Part shown: positions 46,309 to 54,015 of the stretch, one piece after another
Position numbering within the stretch: the first letter of the stretch is position 1
Layout: each line of letters opens with the position of its first letter
Assembly: GCF_039693965.1 (NCBI RefSeq)
Contig: NZ_CP155576.1
Span: 868,001 to 932,000 of the forward strand
Source: Moraxella sp. K1664
GTDB lineage: Bacteria > Pseudomonadota > Gammaproteobacteria > Pseudomonadales > Moraxellaceae
Direction of reading: 5' to 3'
Length of the DNA: 64,000 nt
Translations under genes and position numbers: made by a program
Notes under the pieces: model-generated
What the model saw: the letters and a program-made list of their open reading frames with translations, nothing else
Told to the model about the DNA's origin: nothing
Databases searched by the model: none

Positions 46309-46491
46309 TTAGATGCCAGCAGCGGCTTTAAAGGCAGCTTCATCAAAGTCATCACCGTGAGTGACAACCACAGTGCCTTTTTCAACGTTGATATTGACAA
46401 ACTTAACACCAGCGATATTTTCGGTTTTGGCAACCAAAGCATCAGCGGCAGCTTGGTCAGCAACAGTTAGGTTAAATTGAGATTGAGACAT
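46309..46491 (-). CDS. 60-residue protein, HMA-like fold without CxxC
   Basis: MSQSQFNLTVADQAAADALV begins a small protein whose size and beta-alpha-beta pattern resemble heavy-metal-associated domains, but the metal-binding CxxC is absent and there are no cysteines at all. GGAG lies eight bases before the ATG at 46491; the frame extends four codons further. A copper-chaperone role is therefore unlikely. Function unknown. Confidence 0.6.
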   Translation of the reverse strand: MSQSQFNLTVADQAAADALVAKTENIAGVKFVNINVEKGTVVVTHGDDFDEAAFKAAAGI

Positions 46492-46614
46492 AAGATACTC
46501 CATGGATTAAATGATGGGTGGATGGTAATGATATAGATTAAGCATGGTATGAGTGTGTTTAAATTAAGATTTAAATCAACTCATCGTTTATTTAAAACCA
46601 AAACAAATTGATAT

Positions 46615-46707
46615 TAGACTTCTTTCCAAACCCCGATTTTTGTGGATTTTTAAAAACCTCAACCCCAATACTTATAAGGGTTTATTTTTAGTTTGGAAAG
46701 AGATTTA
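46615..46707. mobile_element. 89-bp MITE, copy 2
   Basis: GACTTCTTTCCAAAC ... GTTTGGAAAGAGATT flanked by TA, inverted relative to copy 1 at 22022-22110. It lies in the 590-base gap between the small gene and the AbgT transporter. Confidence 0.8.
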
Positions 46708-46930
46708 CTAAACTTATTCTAGCTGATATCAGGTCTTATGCAATAAAATACAGATGAAATGTCATAAACTAAGCATCAACAGCATTGATTTTACAAGTCA
46801 TTACAATGTAAGCTAATGTAATCCAAAAGTTAAGTATTCATCGCAGATTTGGGATTGTGATGACATGATTCATCAGCATGTTTAAAAGTATGAATTTTTC
46901 TGTGATTTTATCTTAGATTTTAAAAACTTG

Positions 46931-46975
46931 AAACAAACATTTTGATACAATATGTACCAAAATGTTTGTTTTTAT
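46931..46975 (+). terminator. Free-standing terminator upstream of the AbgT gene
   Basis: A 14-bp perfect stem AAACAAACATTTTG / CAAAATGTTTGTTT with a 13-base loop and a following T run. No gene is visible upstream on this strand, so it could end a small RNA made from about 46710-46930 or act as an attenuator of the transporter. Confidence 0.7.
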
Positions 46976-47081
46976 TACTAAATTGTGATTTAACAATCGT
47001 GCTAAATGATGGTACTTTTTATTTATTATCTAACTACTTGATAAGATTGCATTTTATTGGGTTTTTTAAAAAGGAAAGGTT

Positions 47082-48653
47082 ATGCAAGAAAAAGCAATAT
47101 CTTCTCAAATGCAGAGATTTTTAAGAGGTGTGGAATGGCTTGGCAATCTGTTGCCACACCCTGCCATTTTATTTGTATGGATGTCGGTCATTCTGCTTGT
47201 AGCGTCTGCCATTTTGTCAATGATGGGCGTGTCGGTGGTTGATCCACGTCCAGAGGGTGCTAAGGGGCGTGGCGAAGATGGCATGATTTATGTTGTCAAT
47301 CTCTTAAATGGTGATGGACTTGCTAAGATTGTTGAAAATCTGGTATCCAACTTTACAGGATTTATACCACTTGGGACGGTGCTTGTCGCCTTGCTGGGGG
47401 TGGGAATTGCTGAGCGTTCAGGCATGATTTCGGCGGCTCTTCGGGGGCTTGTCATGAACGCCCCGCCAAAGATGGTAACTTTTGTCATTGTTTTTGCAGG
47501 TATCATGTCAAACACCGCATCAGAGCTTGGCTATGTGGTGCTGATTCCGCTGGCGGCGATGATTTTTCATTCATTGGGCAGACACCCATTGGCAGGACTT
47601 GCCGCTGCTTTTGCAGGCGTGTCGGGCGGTTATAGTGCTAACTTATTGCTTGGCACGGTGGATCCGCTACTGTCGGGCATCAGCCAAGAAGCGGCACGCA
47701 TTATTGACCCTGATTATGTCGTGGGGGCAGAAGCCAACTGGTATTTTATGGCGATTAGCACGTTTTTGGTGAGTGGCATTGGCTACTTTGTTACCGAAAA
47801 AATCGTGGAGCCATCTTTGGGTAAATACAACCCCGATGATGCCGATGACCCAAGCGTGCTTGATAGCAAGGTGGAGCGACTGACTGCCCTAGAAAAGAAG
47901 GGACTGATTTGGTCGGGCGTGTCCATGCTGATTTTTTGTTTGCTACTGGCGTGGACTGTTGTGCCTGCGGACGGGATTTTAAGACATCCTGAGACAGGAC
48001 TTGTGGCAGGCTCGCCATTTTTGCATGGGATTGTGGTGTTTATCTTTGTGTTCTTTGCCATTCCAGGGATTGTGTATGGTAAGATTACAGGCACCATCAA
48101 GACCAATGATGACGTGGTGGATGCCATGAGTGCTGCCATGAGTTCGCTTAGTATGTACATCGTGCTGGTGTTCTTTGCCGCTCAGTTTACCGCCTTTTTT
48201 AATTGGTCAAACATCGGCTCGGTCATGGCGGTATCAGGAGCGAACTTCCTAAACGGCATTGGGCTGACAGGACCTTTGTTGCTCGTGGGCTTTATTTTGA
48301 TTTGTGCTTTTGTCAATCTTATGCTCGGCTCGGCATCGGCTCAGTGGGCAATTACCGCACCGATTTTTGTGCCAATGCTCATGCTGACAGGCTATGCGCC
48401 AGAGATGATTCAGGCGGCATATCGTATCGGCGATAGCAGTACTAACATCATCACGCCGATGATGAGCTACTTTGGGCTTATCATGGCGGTGGCGATTCGT
48501 TACAAAAAAGACACAGGGGTTGGCACGCTCATGTCGCTTATGATTCCGTACTCGCTCTTGTTCTTGGTGGGGTGGACGGTGCTGTTTTGTATTTGGGTGT
48601 TTGCCTTGGGCTTGCCTGTTGGTCCTGGGGCTGCAACCTATTATACTCCCTAA
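47082..48653 (+). CDS. AbgT-family transporter
   Basis: 523-residue multi-pass inner-membrane protein of the AbgT family (p-aminobenzoyl-glutamate importers; some members export sulphonamides). N-terminal RFLRGVEWLGNLLPHPAILFVW, GIAERSGMISAALR, SNTASELGYVVLIPLAAMIF and GDSSTNIITPMMSYFGL are family text. AAAGGAAAGG precedes the ATG. Transport direction and substrate cannot be told from the sequence. Confidence 0.92.
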   Translation: MQEKAISSQMQRFLRGVEWLGNLLPHPAILFVWMSVILLVASAILSMMGVSVVDPRPEGAKGRGEDGMIYVVNLLNGDGLAKIVENLVSNFTGFIPLGTVLVALLGVGIAERSGMISAALRGLVMNAPPKMVTFVIVFAGIMSNTASELGYVVLIPLAAMIFHSLGRHPLAGLAAAFAGVSGGYSANLLLGTVDPLLSGISQEAARIIDPDYVVGAEANWYFMAISTFLVSGIGYFVTEKIVEPSLGKYNPDDADDPSVLDSKVERLTALEKKGLIWSGVSMLIFCLLLAWTVVPADGILRHPETGLVAGSPFLHGIVVFIFVFFAIPGIVYGKITGTIKTNDDVVDAMSAAMSSLSMYIVLVFFAAQFTAFFNWSNIGSVMAVSGANFLNGIGLTGPLLLVGFILICAFVNLMLGSASAQWAITAPIFVPMLMLTGYAPEMIQAAYRIGDSSTNIITPMMSYFGLIMAVAIRYKKDTGVGTLMSLMIPYSLLFLVGWTVLFCIWVFALGLPVGPGAATYYTP

Positions 48654-48673
48654 TCTTATCTTATGATAATCTT

Positions 48674-48704
48674 AAATCTCTTGTTTTATAACAAGGGATT
48701 TTTT
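48674..48704 (+). terminator. Terminator after the AbgT gene
   Basis: A 12-bp stem AAATCTCTTGTT / AACAAGGGATTT (one G-U pair), loop TTAT, then a T run. Confidence 0.8.
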
Positions 48705-48862
48705 GATATTCTAAGCTAAAACTGTCTGATAATCCTCCGTTTTGATTTGTCAATATGGGTTTTATCAAGGTGGCATTTGGTGATATTTGATGGCAATTGA
48801 TGAATTTAATGGGGTGATTTTGATATTTTTTAAAAAATTTATCATAAAAAAATAAAAAACCC

Positions 48863-48890
48863 TTGCATTTTTGCCAAACTTTGCTATAAT
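48863..48890 (+). promoter_or_regulatory. Promoter of tRNA-Ser
   Basis: -35 TTGCAT (48863-48868) and -10 TATAAT (48885-48890) with a 16-base spacer. The palindrome TTGACAAATTTGTCAA follows between promoter and tRNA. Confidence 0.7.
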
Positions 48891-48928
48891 CATCGCCCAC
48901 AGCTTTTGACAAATTTGTCAATCAAAAC

Positions 48929-49018
48929 GGTGACGTGGGTGAGTGGCTGAAACCACATCCCTGCTAAGGATGCATACGGGAAACTGTATCGAGGGTTCGA
49001 ATCCCTCCGTCACCGCCA
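48929..49018 (+). tRNA. tRNA-Ser (GCU)
   Basis: The acceptor stem GGTGACG / CGTCACC is closed, with discriminator G and encoded CCA. Anticodon loop CTGCTAA gives GCU. A long variable arm (ATACGGGAAACTGTAT) and T-loop GGTTCGAATCC fit a class II serine tRNA of 90 bases. Confidence 0.96.
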
Positions 49019-49046
49019 TTTATTTTAAAAAATAAATAAAAAAGGC

Positions 49047-49074
49047 TTGACATCCTAAATTTTTGATGTATAAT
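49047..49074 (+). promoter_or_regulatory. Promoter of tRNA-Arg
   Basis: Consensus TTGACA (49047-49052) and TATAAT (49069-49074), 16-base spacer. Confidence 0.8.
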
Positions 49075-49122
49075 AGCCCACCACAACGAGTGGTAAAGAT
49101 TGACAATCACATCAGTTGTACT

Positions 49123-49199
49123 GCACCCGTAGCTCAGTTGGATAGAGCACTTGGCTACGAACTAAGGGGTCGGGAGTTCGAATCTCTCCGGGTGCGCCA
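49123..49199 (+). tRNA. tRNA-Arg (ACG)
   Basis: 77 bases with acceptor stem GCACCCG / CGGGTGC, discriminator G and encoded CCA. D-arm AGCTCAGTTGGATAGAGC, anticodon ACG in CTACGAA, and T-arm GAGTTCGAATCTC. The first anticodon base A is normally edited to inosine. Confidence 0.97.
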
Positions 49200-49206
49200 T
49201 ATACCG

Positions 49207-49240
49207 AACACCAAAACTTGATTAAGTTTTGGTGTTTTTG
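49207..49240 (+). terminator. Terminator after the tRNA genes
   Basis: A 13-bp stem AACACCAAAACTT / AAGTTTTGGTGTT, loop GATT, followed by T. Confidence 0.85.
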
Positions 49241-49243
49241 TTT

Positions 49244-49289
49244 GTGTGGATTTATCAAATGGATTAGTGTGGATTTATCAAATGGATTT
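49244..49289. repeat. Two-copy 23-bp tandem repeat
   Basis: GTGTGGATTTATCAAATGGA followed by TTA or TTT, twice in a row. The rest of the gap to 49654 holds one short palindrome (49393) and nothing else I can recognise. Confidence 0.6.
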
Positions 49290-49392
49290 ATAAAAATAAT
49301 TTGATGGTTTAGCGTGGCATGAATTTAGGGCTTGGCTTAGCTTTTGAGATTAAGTATGCCATTCTCAACTTTGTATAAATGATTGGTTTATC

Positions 49393-49419
49393 AAGGGCGA
49401 ATTGCAATTCACTCCTACG
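49393..49419. repeat. Dispersed short palindrome, copy 5
   Basis: AAGGGCGAATTGCAATTCAC then TCCTACG, with a symmetric core GAATTGCAATTC. Confidence 0.5.
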
Positions 49420-49654
49420 ACCCAAAAAATAATTATCAAATAATCAATAAGTTACCATTTTAAGTAATGAAGTATCAAGTATCAAATAGTCATTTATGTA
49501 AGACGGATGAAAGCGTGACATTTTGTCAAACGCCAATAAAATGGTATTAATGACAATCGCACCCTAAAACTTTAACACATAAAAGTGTCATAAAGGTTCA
49601 ACACACCCCAAAAGTCATGGTAAAATAAAGCCTATTTTGACTCTATTTATCATC

Positions 49655-50311
49655 ATGGCTAAAAAAAATAAAATCCCAAAACCCCGCCCATCACAGACAC
49701 ACAGCGAAGATATGCCCATGCAGGTGAACCCTGATGAGCTACCTGTCATCGCCAAGCCCTTGGTGCGAGTGACGGCACTGTTGTATGACGGTATGTTGAT
49801 ATTGGCGATGTTGTTTTTGGTGGGGACGATTGGGGCGGTGGTCGGCACGCTGTTATTTATGGAAGTGGGGACAGACTCGGCACATGCCCAAAGATTGCCA
49901 ACTTGGTATCAAAATGGGGTCATGACACCGCTGTTTGTGCTGACCTTGATAGGTTTTTATGGACTGTTTTGGCGAAAATCAGGGCAGACGCTCGGCATGC
50001 AGACATGGCGATTAAAGACAGTGGATAGTTCAGGACATCTGCTGACGTGGGTACAAAGCACTCGCCGTATCATCAGTGCCTGCCTACTGCCCATACTCTG
50101 TGCGACCATCGGTGGGGTGCTACACGGCTCACGACTGGCGGTGCTGATGAGTGCCATGCTGGGGTTTTTGTTTAATTATCTGTTTTGTGCGTTCAATACT
50201 CGGGGGCTTGCGGTGCATGACATGCTATCTAACACCATCACCTTAAAAGTTCCCAAAATCCAACATGAAAGCCTATGGCAATCATGGCGTAAAAAACAAG
50301 AAACTCCCTAA
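49655..50311 (+). CDS. RDD-family membrane protein
   Basis: 218 residues: a basic N-terminus, then the RDD domain with VRVTALLYDGMLILAMLFL (the Arg and Asp of the family near residues 42 and 48), and membrane segments near 50-75, 95-115 and 155-180. LGMQTWRLKTVD and RGLAVHDMLSNT are the other family motifs. Some RDD proteins move ions or solutes, but the role here is unknown. The ATG at 49655 is preferred over one six codons upstream. Confidence 0.85.
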   Translation: MAKKNKIPKPRPSQTHSEDMPMQVNPDELPVIAKPLVRVTALLYDGMLILAMLFLVGTIGAVVGTLLFMEVGTDSAHAQRLPTWYQNGVMTPLFVLTLIGFYGLFWRKSGQTLGMQTWRLKTVDSSGHLLTWVQSTRRIISACLLPILCATIGGVLHGSRLAVLMSAMLGFLFNYLFCAFNTRGLAVHDMLSNTITLKVPKIQHESLWQSWRKKQETP

Positions 50312-50332
50312 TAAACAAGAAATCTAAAAATC

Positions 50333-50360
50333 GCCCAGTCTGTATGGATTGGGCAATTTT
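50333..50360 (+). terminator. Terminator after the RDD gene
   Basis: Stem GCCCAGTC / GATTGGGC (one G-U pair), loop TGTATG, then AATTTT. Confidence 0.7.
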
Positions 50361-50418
50361 ATATAAGGGCTTTGATTTGTAAAGTTTGCCATATTATCAC
50401 TTTGATATCCAAATAAAA

Positions 50419-50449
50419 AACCTATTTACCAAAGGGTGGTAAATAGGTT
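50419..50449 (-). terminator. Terminator of the secreted hypothetical gene
   Basis: A 12-bp stem AACCTATTTACC / GGTAAATAGGTT. The T run is on the minus strand, which fits the gene at 50485-50892. Confidence 0.75.
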
Positions 50450-50484
50450 GGAGAAACAAAAACAAGTAAAAAATCAGCCATCAA

Positions 50485-50892
50485 TCAACGTGGGTTTACA
50501 ACCACATTTTGGTCGGTATTGATGATAATCTCAGAAGGTCTGTCCACAACGATACGTACTTCGTTAGGGTTTACTTCGTTGGCGTTACGATAGTTGTCAT
50601 AGGCTTCGGTACAGCCCACACAGCGAGAGAGTGCCGACCAAGGCTTGACAACCAAAGTCTCATAAGAACTCTCCACGCTACCTGATGCCATAGAAAATGG
50701 TAAGCCTACCGCATGAAGTGCTGTGCCTGCAACCGCACCAACCAACTGTAATGGTTTGGCAACGGTAATATCAAGTACCGCAGAACCATAGGTAGGACCA
50801 AAATGCTCTTCATCAATCTCGATGGCAGCGTGAGCGGTGGTGCTGATAAGGGCGGTGGCAGTCAGTGCCAATAGTGTGTGTTTGATTTTCAT
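50485..50892 (-). CDS. Secreted hypothetical protein, 135 residues
   Basis: A clear signal peptide (MKIKHTLLALTATALISTTA then HAA) is followed by a hydrophobic central stretch (PLQLVGAVAGTALHAVGLPF) and a polar tail ending NTDQNVVVNPR. Two cysteines (SRCVGCTEAY) could form a disulphide or bind metal. Probably periplasmic or outer-membrane associated. I do not recognise a family with a known function. Confidence 0.7.
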   Translation of the reverse strand: MKIKHTLLALTATALISTTAHAAIEIDEEHFGPTYGSAVLDITVAKPLQLVGAVAGTALHAVGLPFSMASGSVESSYETLVVKPWSALSRCVGCTEAYDNYRNANEVNPNEVRIVVDRPSEIIINTDQNVVVNPR

Positions 50893-51084
50893 GAGAGTAT
50901 CCTAATGGGGGCGATTTGCCCAAGATAGATTTATGCTATTATTAAAACAAGTTCCGCCCATATTATCAAGCCTATTTTGCCAGAAAGTGGGTGGACGGTA
51001 AAATTTTCCGACAAGGGGTAAACAAATCGGTAACATTTGGCGATGCCCAATGATTGCTAAAAACTAATGAATTAAACAGTTGAA

Positions 51085-51939
51085 TTAAACAGTGGGGTTA
51101 ACAGCTGGGTCAAGTGGCTGACAGCTCGGGCAGTACACACTGGCTCGCCCACCGATTTTAATGTTTTCCAAAATCTCTTGGCATGCCGTACATGGCTCAC
51201 CTGCTCGTCCATAAGCCAGTAGGATTTGTTGAAAATAGCCCGTTTTGCCCGCCCCTACGGTAAAGTCCCGAAGACTTGACCCGCCTTGTTCGATGGAGCG
51301 AGCGAGTATCGCCTTGATGTTATCGACCAGTACAGCCATCTTGTCTTTATCTATCTGATGGGCAGGCGTGGCAGGGTGTACGCCTGACATGAACAGGCTC
51401 TCCACGGCGTAGATGTTACCCACACCAACCACGATGGACTGCTCCATGATGACGGATTTGATGGGGCGGGCGATGGGGCGTTTGGGGTTTTTATGAATCA
51501 GCCCGTGCAGATAGTCAGCATCAAAGGCATCATCCAAAGGCTCTACCCCGAGTTTGTCAAGATAACGCTCGGCATCATCTGCCCACATCACCATGCCAAA
51601 ACGCCTGGGGTCATGATAATGCAGACGCACCGATGAGTCATCAAAGCCAAAGATGACGTGGTCATGCTTGCGTGAGGCAAGGGAGTCATGTTGTTGCAGA
51701 CTGCCTGACATGCCCAAATGAATGAGCAGACGCAGGGGCGAGCCGTTTTTGTTAAAATCAAGCAGTAGATATTTGGCACGGCGAACCACACGCACAAGTT
51801 TCGCCCCGACAAGCTCGTCTAGGTCGTCTGGTATCACTTCACGCAAGCGATGGGCGGACGTGTAAATGTCGCTGACACGCTGACCGATGAGTGGGGCAAG
51901 GCTGGCTTTGGTTGTTTCAACTTCGGGTAATTCGGGCAT
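51085..51939 (-). CDS. mutM: Formamidopyrimidine-DNA glycosylase MutM
   Basis: 284-residue bifunctional glycosylase/lyase removing 8-oxoguanine. Catalytic N-terminus after Met removal: PELPEVETTKASLAPL. LIHLGMSGSL, HDHVIFGFDD, YHDPRRFGMV and a C-terminal zinc finger (CTACQ ... YCPSCQ) are present. Monocistronic. Confidence 0.96.
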   Translation of the reverse strand: MPELPEVETTKASLAPLIGQRVSDIYTSAHRLREVIPDDLDELVGAKLVRVVRRAKYLLLDFNKNGSPLRLLIHLGMSGSLQQHDSLASRKHDHVIFGFDDSSVRLHYHDPRRFGMVMWADDAERYLDKLGVEPLDDAFDADYLHGLIHKNPKRPIARPIKSVIMEQSIVVGVGNIYAVESLFMSGVHPATPAHQIDKDKMAVLVDNIKAILARSIEQGGSSLRDFTVGAGKTGYFQQILLAYGRAGEPCTACQEILENIKIGGRASVYCPSCQPLDPAVNPTV

Positions 51940-52162
51940 GACTGTATTTCTGATAAATCTGGCAGGAGTGATAAGTGGTTATTTGCTTTTGTAGCTAGGT
52001 TTGTTATTATAGCTAATTTTGGGGTCTAAAACAGCTATTTTTGCATTCTTAAATTTGTAAGTAATTGAAAATTTAAAATTTAATTTTATTATGTGATTGC
52101 ATACAAAGCGTGAAATTTGTATAATAACTTCATTATTTTTTCCAAAAATTGGATTTATTAGC

Positions 52163-53344
52163 ATGATAATTACTCGCCTGTATGTGGATAATTTATATGG
52201 ATTTCAAGATTTTGAGCTTGACTTGACTTACCCAAGAAAGCATTCGCAACCCTTATTAGACTTTGAATATTTAGAAGATGTGCCAGCATTCAAATTTAAA
52301 CGAGTGTGCATTTTAATGGGAACAAATGCCAGCGGTAAAACGTCGCTAGGGAAAATTTTATTGGGTATTCAATGGATGTTAAATGGAAATTCTATTATTG
52401 TTCCTAGTATCTTGTATGATGCGGTTTGTAACATTGATAAGTCTGCACGGATTGAAATTGAATTTGTTTTTTCTAAAAGCAATCAATTTATCTCACTTTC
52501 TTTGGAGTTTTTGAAAAATGGTAAAATTGTCACCATTGAACATACCGCTATCACTTTAAATAAAAGTGATAGCAATATTACAGCAAAAAATCGCTTAGAA
52601 AATCAAAAAGAACAGGATAAACTTAGTAGGGATTTGCTCAATCCAATTGATAGCGAAAGTGATAAAATAGCTGAATATTATCAAGATAAAGAATTTTCAT
52701 TTTATTATGTATTTGCAGAAAATCATAATAATGAAATCAGACCAATTAGATTATCAACAGAGTATGATTTTAAAATTTTGTTAAAAATTTTAAAGTCTTT
52801 TGATTGTTCTATTATTGATGTAGCACCTTTAAAGACAACCAGAAAAGATGATGAGGATATCATTGAGGGTTACACAGTGTTTTTTGAAAATGGCGATTCT
52901 GTTAAAGTAACCGACAATGGCGAGACTTTTACACAAAGAAGTAAAAATCGCTTTTCAAAAGGCACTTATGATGTATTGAGCGTGGCGGATTTTATATTAT
53001 CTGTTATTAAAAATGACTTTTATAGCTCTATTTATTTTCTTGATGAAAAACTGTCATCAAGCCATTCTGAATTAGAGATTACTATTTTAAATTTGATTAT
53101 TCAAAAACTAAATAGATATTCGCAATTTTTTTATACAACCCATAATTACGATGTTTTGGACTTAAATCTACCAAGTCATAGCTTTGTTTTTCTACATAAA
53201 GAATATGGGTACTGTATGGCAGAACAGCCAGAAAAATTAGGTTTTTCAAAAAATGACAGAACATTAAAAGGTTATGTCAGAAATAATTATTTTAAAACCA
53301 TACCTTCTACACAATTTTTAGATGAATTGATTTGGGGGGAATGA
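52163..53344 (+). CDS. AAA ATPase of an ATPase-TOPRIM pair (OLD/RloA-like)
   Basis: 393-residue ABC/SMC-type ATPase. The N-terminus MIITRLYVDNLYGFQDFELD is typical of OLD, RloA and AbiL-type ATPases. Walker A is MGTNASGKTSLGKI (about residue 54). A large, divergent middle domain follows, then a weak signature region (RFSKGTYDVLSVADFI), Walker B SIYFLDEKLS and the switch histidine FFYTTHNYDVLDL. It overlaps the next gene at ATGA, so the two are coupled. It is much more AT-rich than mutM and ettA on either side. A defence or nucleic-acid-sensing role is inferred from the pairing. The start at 52163 is preferred over the upstream frame. Confidence 0.8.
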   Translation: MIITRLYVDNLYGFQDFELDLTYPRKHSQPLLDFEYLEDVPAFKFKRVCILMGTNASGKTSLGKILLGIQWMLNGNSIIVPSILYDAVCNIDKSARIEIEFVFSKSNQFISLSLEFLKNGKIVTIEHTAITLNKSDSNITAKNRLENQKEQDKLSRDLLNPIDSESDKIAEYYQDKEFSFYYVFAENHNNEIRPIRLSTEYDFKILLKILKSFDCSIIDVAPLKTTRKDDEDIIEGYTVFFENGDSVKVTDNGETFTQRSKNRFSKGTYDVLSVADFILSVIKNDFYSSIYFLDEKLSSSHSELEITILNLIIQKLNRYSQFFYTTHNYDVLDLNLPSHSFVFLHKEYGYCMAEQPEKLGFSKNDRTLKGYVRNNYFKTIPSTQFLDELIWGE

Positions 53345-53898
53345 TGTTAAAACCTAAAAAAATTCCTGAAATCGTTGTATTGGTTGAAGGCGAAAATGAG
53401 CAAAAATATTGGGATGCCATAAGATTTTTAGGTAAAACAAAAAAGTTTAATCTTTGGCAAGCTACAGAAGCTAAGATAAAATCACTATTGCGAACAATCA
53501 AGGTAAGCTCACAAATTGTCGTCATAGCCGATACCGACCAGTTACAGGAAATCAATAATTTTATTCATAATATCAGCAGTCTTAAAAAGCATTGTAAATT
53601 AGCACCAATTGTCATTTTACAATGTGAAAATTTTGAAGATGAGCTATGTTATTTTTGTAACTGTAAAATTAGTCATTTGTATTCTCATTTTGGAGCAACA
53701 GGTATTGACAATCTTAAAAGCAATATCAACAAAGAAAAGCATTTGATTAAAAAATTAGAAAAAATCAAGCACAATTCTTCATTAATGTGGTCAAGAAGTG
53801 GAAAAAATAGTCAAAAATCATTTGATGACATCAAAAATCTCATCGGTAATCACGATACTTTGATAGATAAAGGCATTCGGGTTGATTTTAACTCATAA
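53341..53898 (+). CDS. TOPRIM/RloB-like partner protein
   Basis: 185 residues. Near the start PEIVVLVEGENEQKYWDAI has the Glu of a TOPRIM fold, followed by IVVIADTDQLQEIN with the DxD, and ILQCENFEDELCYF, which resembles the NPCFELWLL stretch of RloB proteins. These suggest a metal-dependent nuclease acting with the ATPase whose stop codon it overlaps. At 185 residues it is compact. The C-terminal part (RSGKNSQKSFDDIKNLI) is unrecognised. Possible relatives by layout are AbiL, RloAB and PARIS, and I cannot tell which, if any, it belongs to. Confidence 0.7.
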   Translation: MMLKPKKIPEIVVLVEGENEQKYWDAIRFLGKTKKFNLWQATEAKIKSLLRTIKVSSQIVVIADTDQLQEINNFIHNISSLKKHCKLAPIVILQCENFEDELCYFCNCKISHLYSHFGATGIDNLKSNINKEKHLIKKLEKIKHNSSLMWSRSGKNSQKSFDDIKNLIGNHDTLIDKGIRVDFNS

Positions 53899-54015
53899 CC
53901 AAACACCTTGCCCCACCGCCCAAACCATGCGATAATAGGCGGTTAAATTGGCAAAAATTTGACAAGTTCTAAATCAGACCAATTTTTAAAAATCTCTTTT
54001 AATTCAAGGATTTGT

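Noticed and set aside
46309-46491. Copper chaperone CopZ-like gene
   Set aside because: The size fits, but there is no CxxC and no cysteine at all.
49244-49289. Possible CRISPR array from repeated 23-bp units
   Set aside because: Only two directly adjacent units with no spacer and no cas genes nearby.
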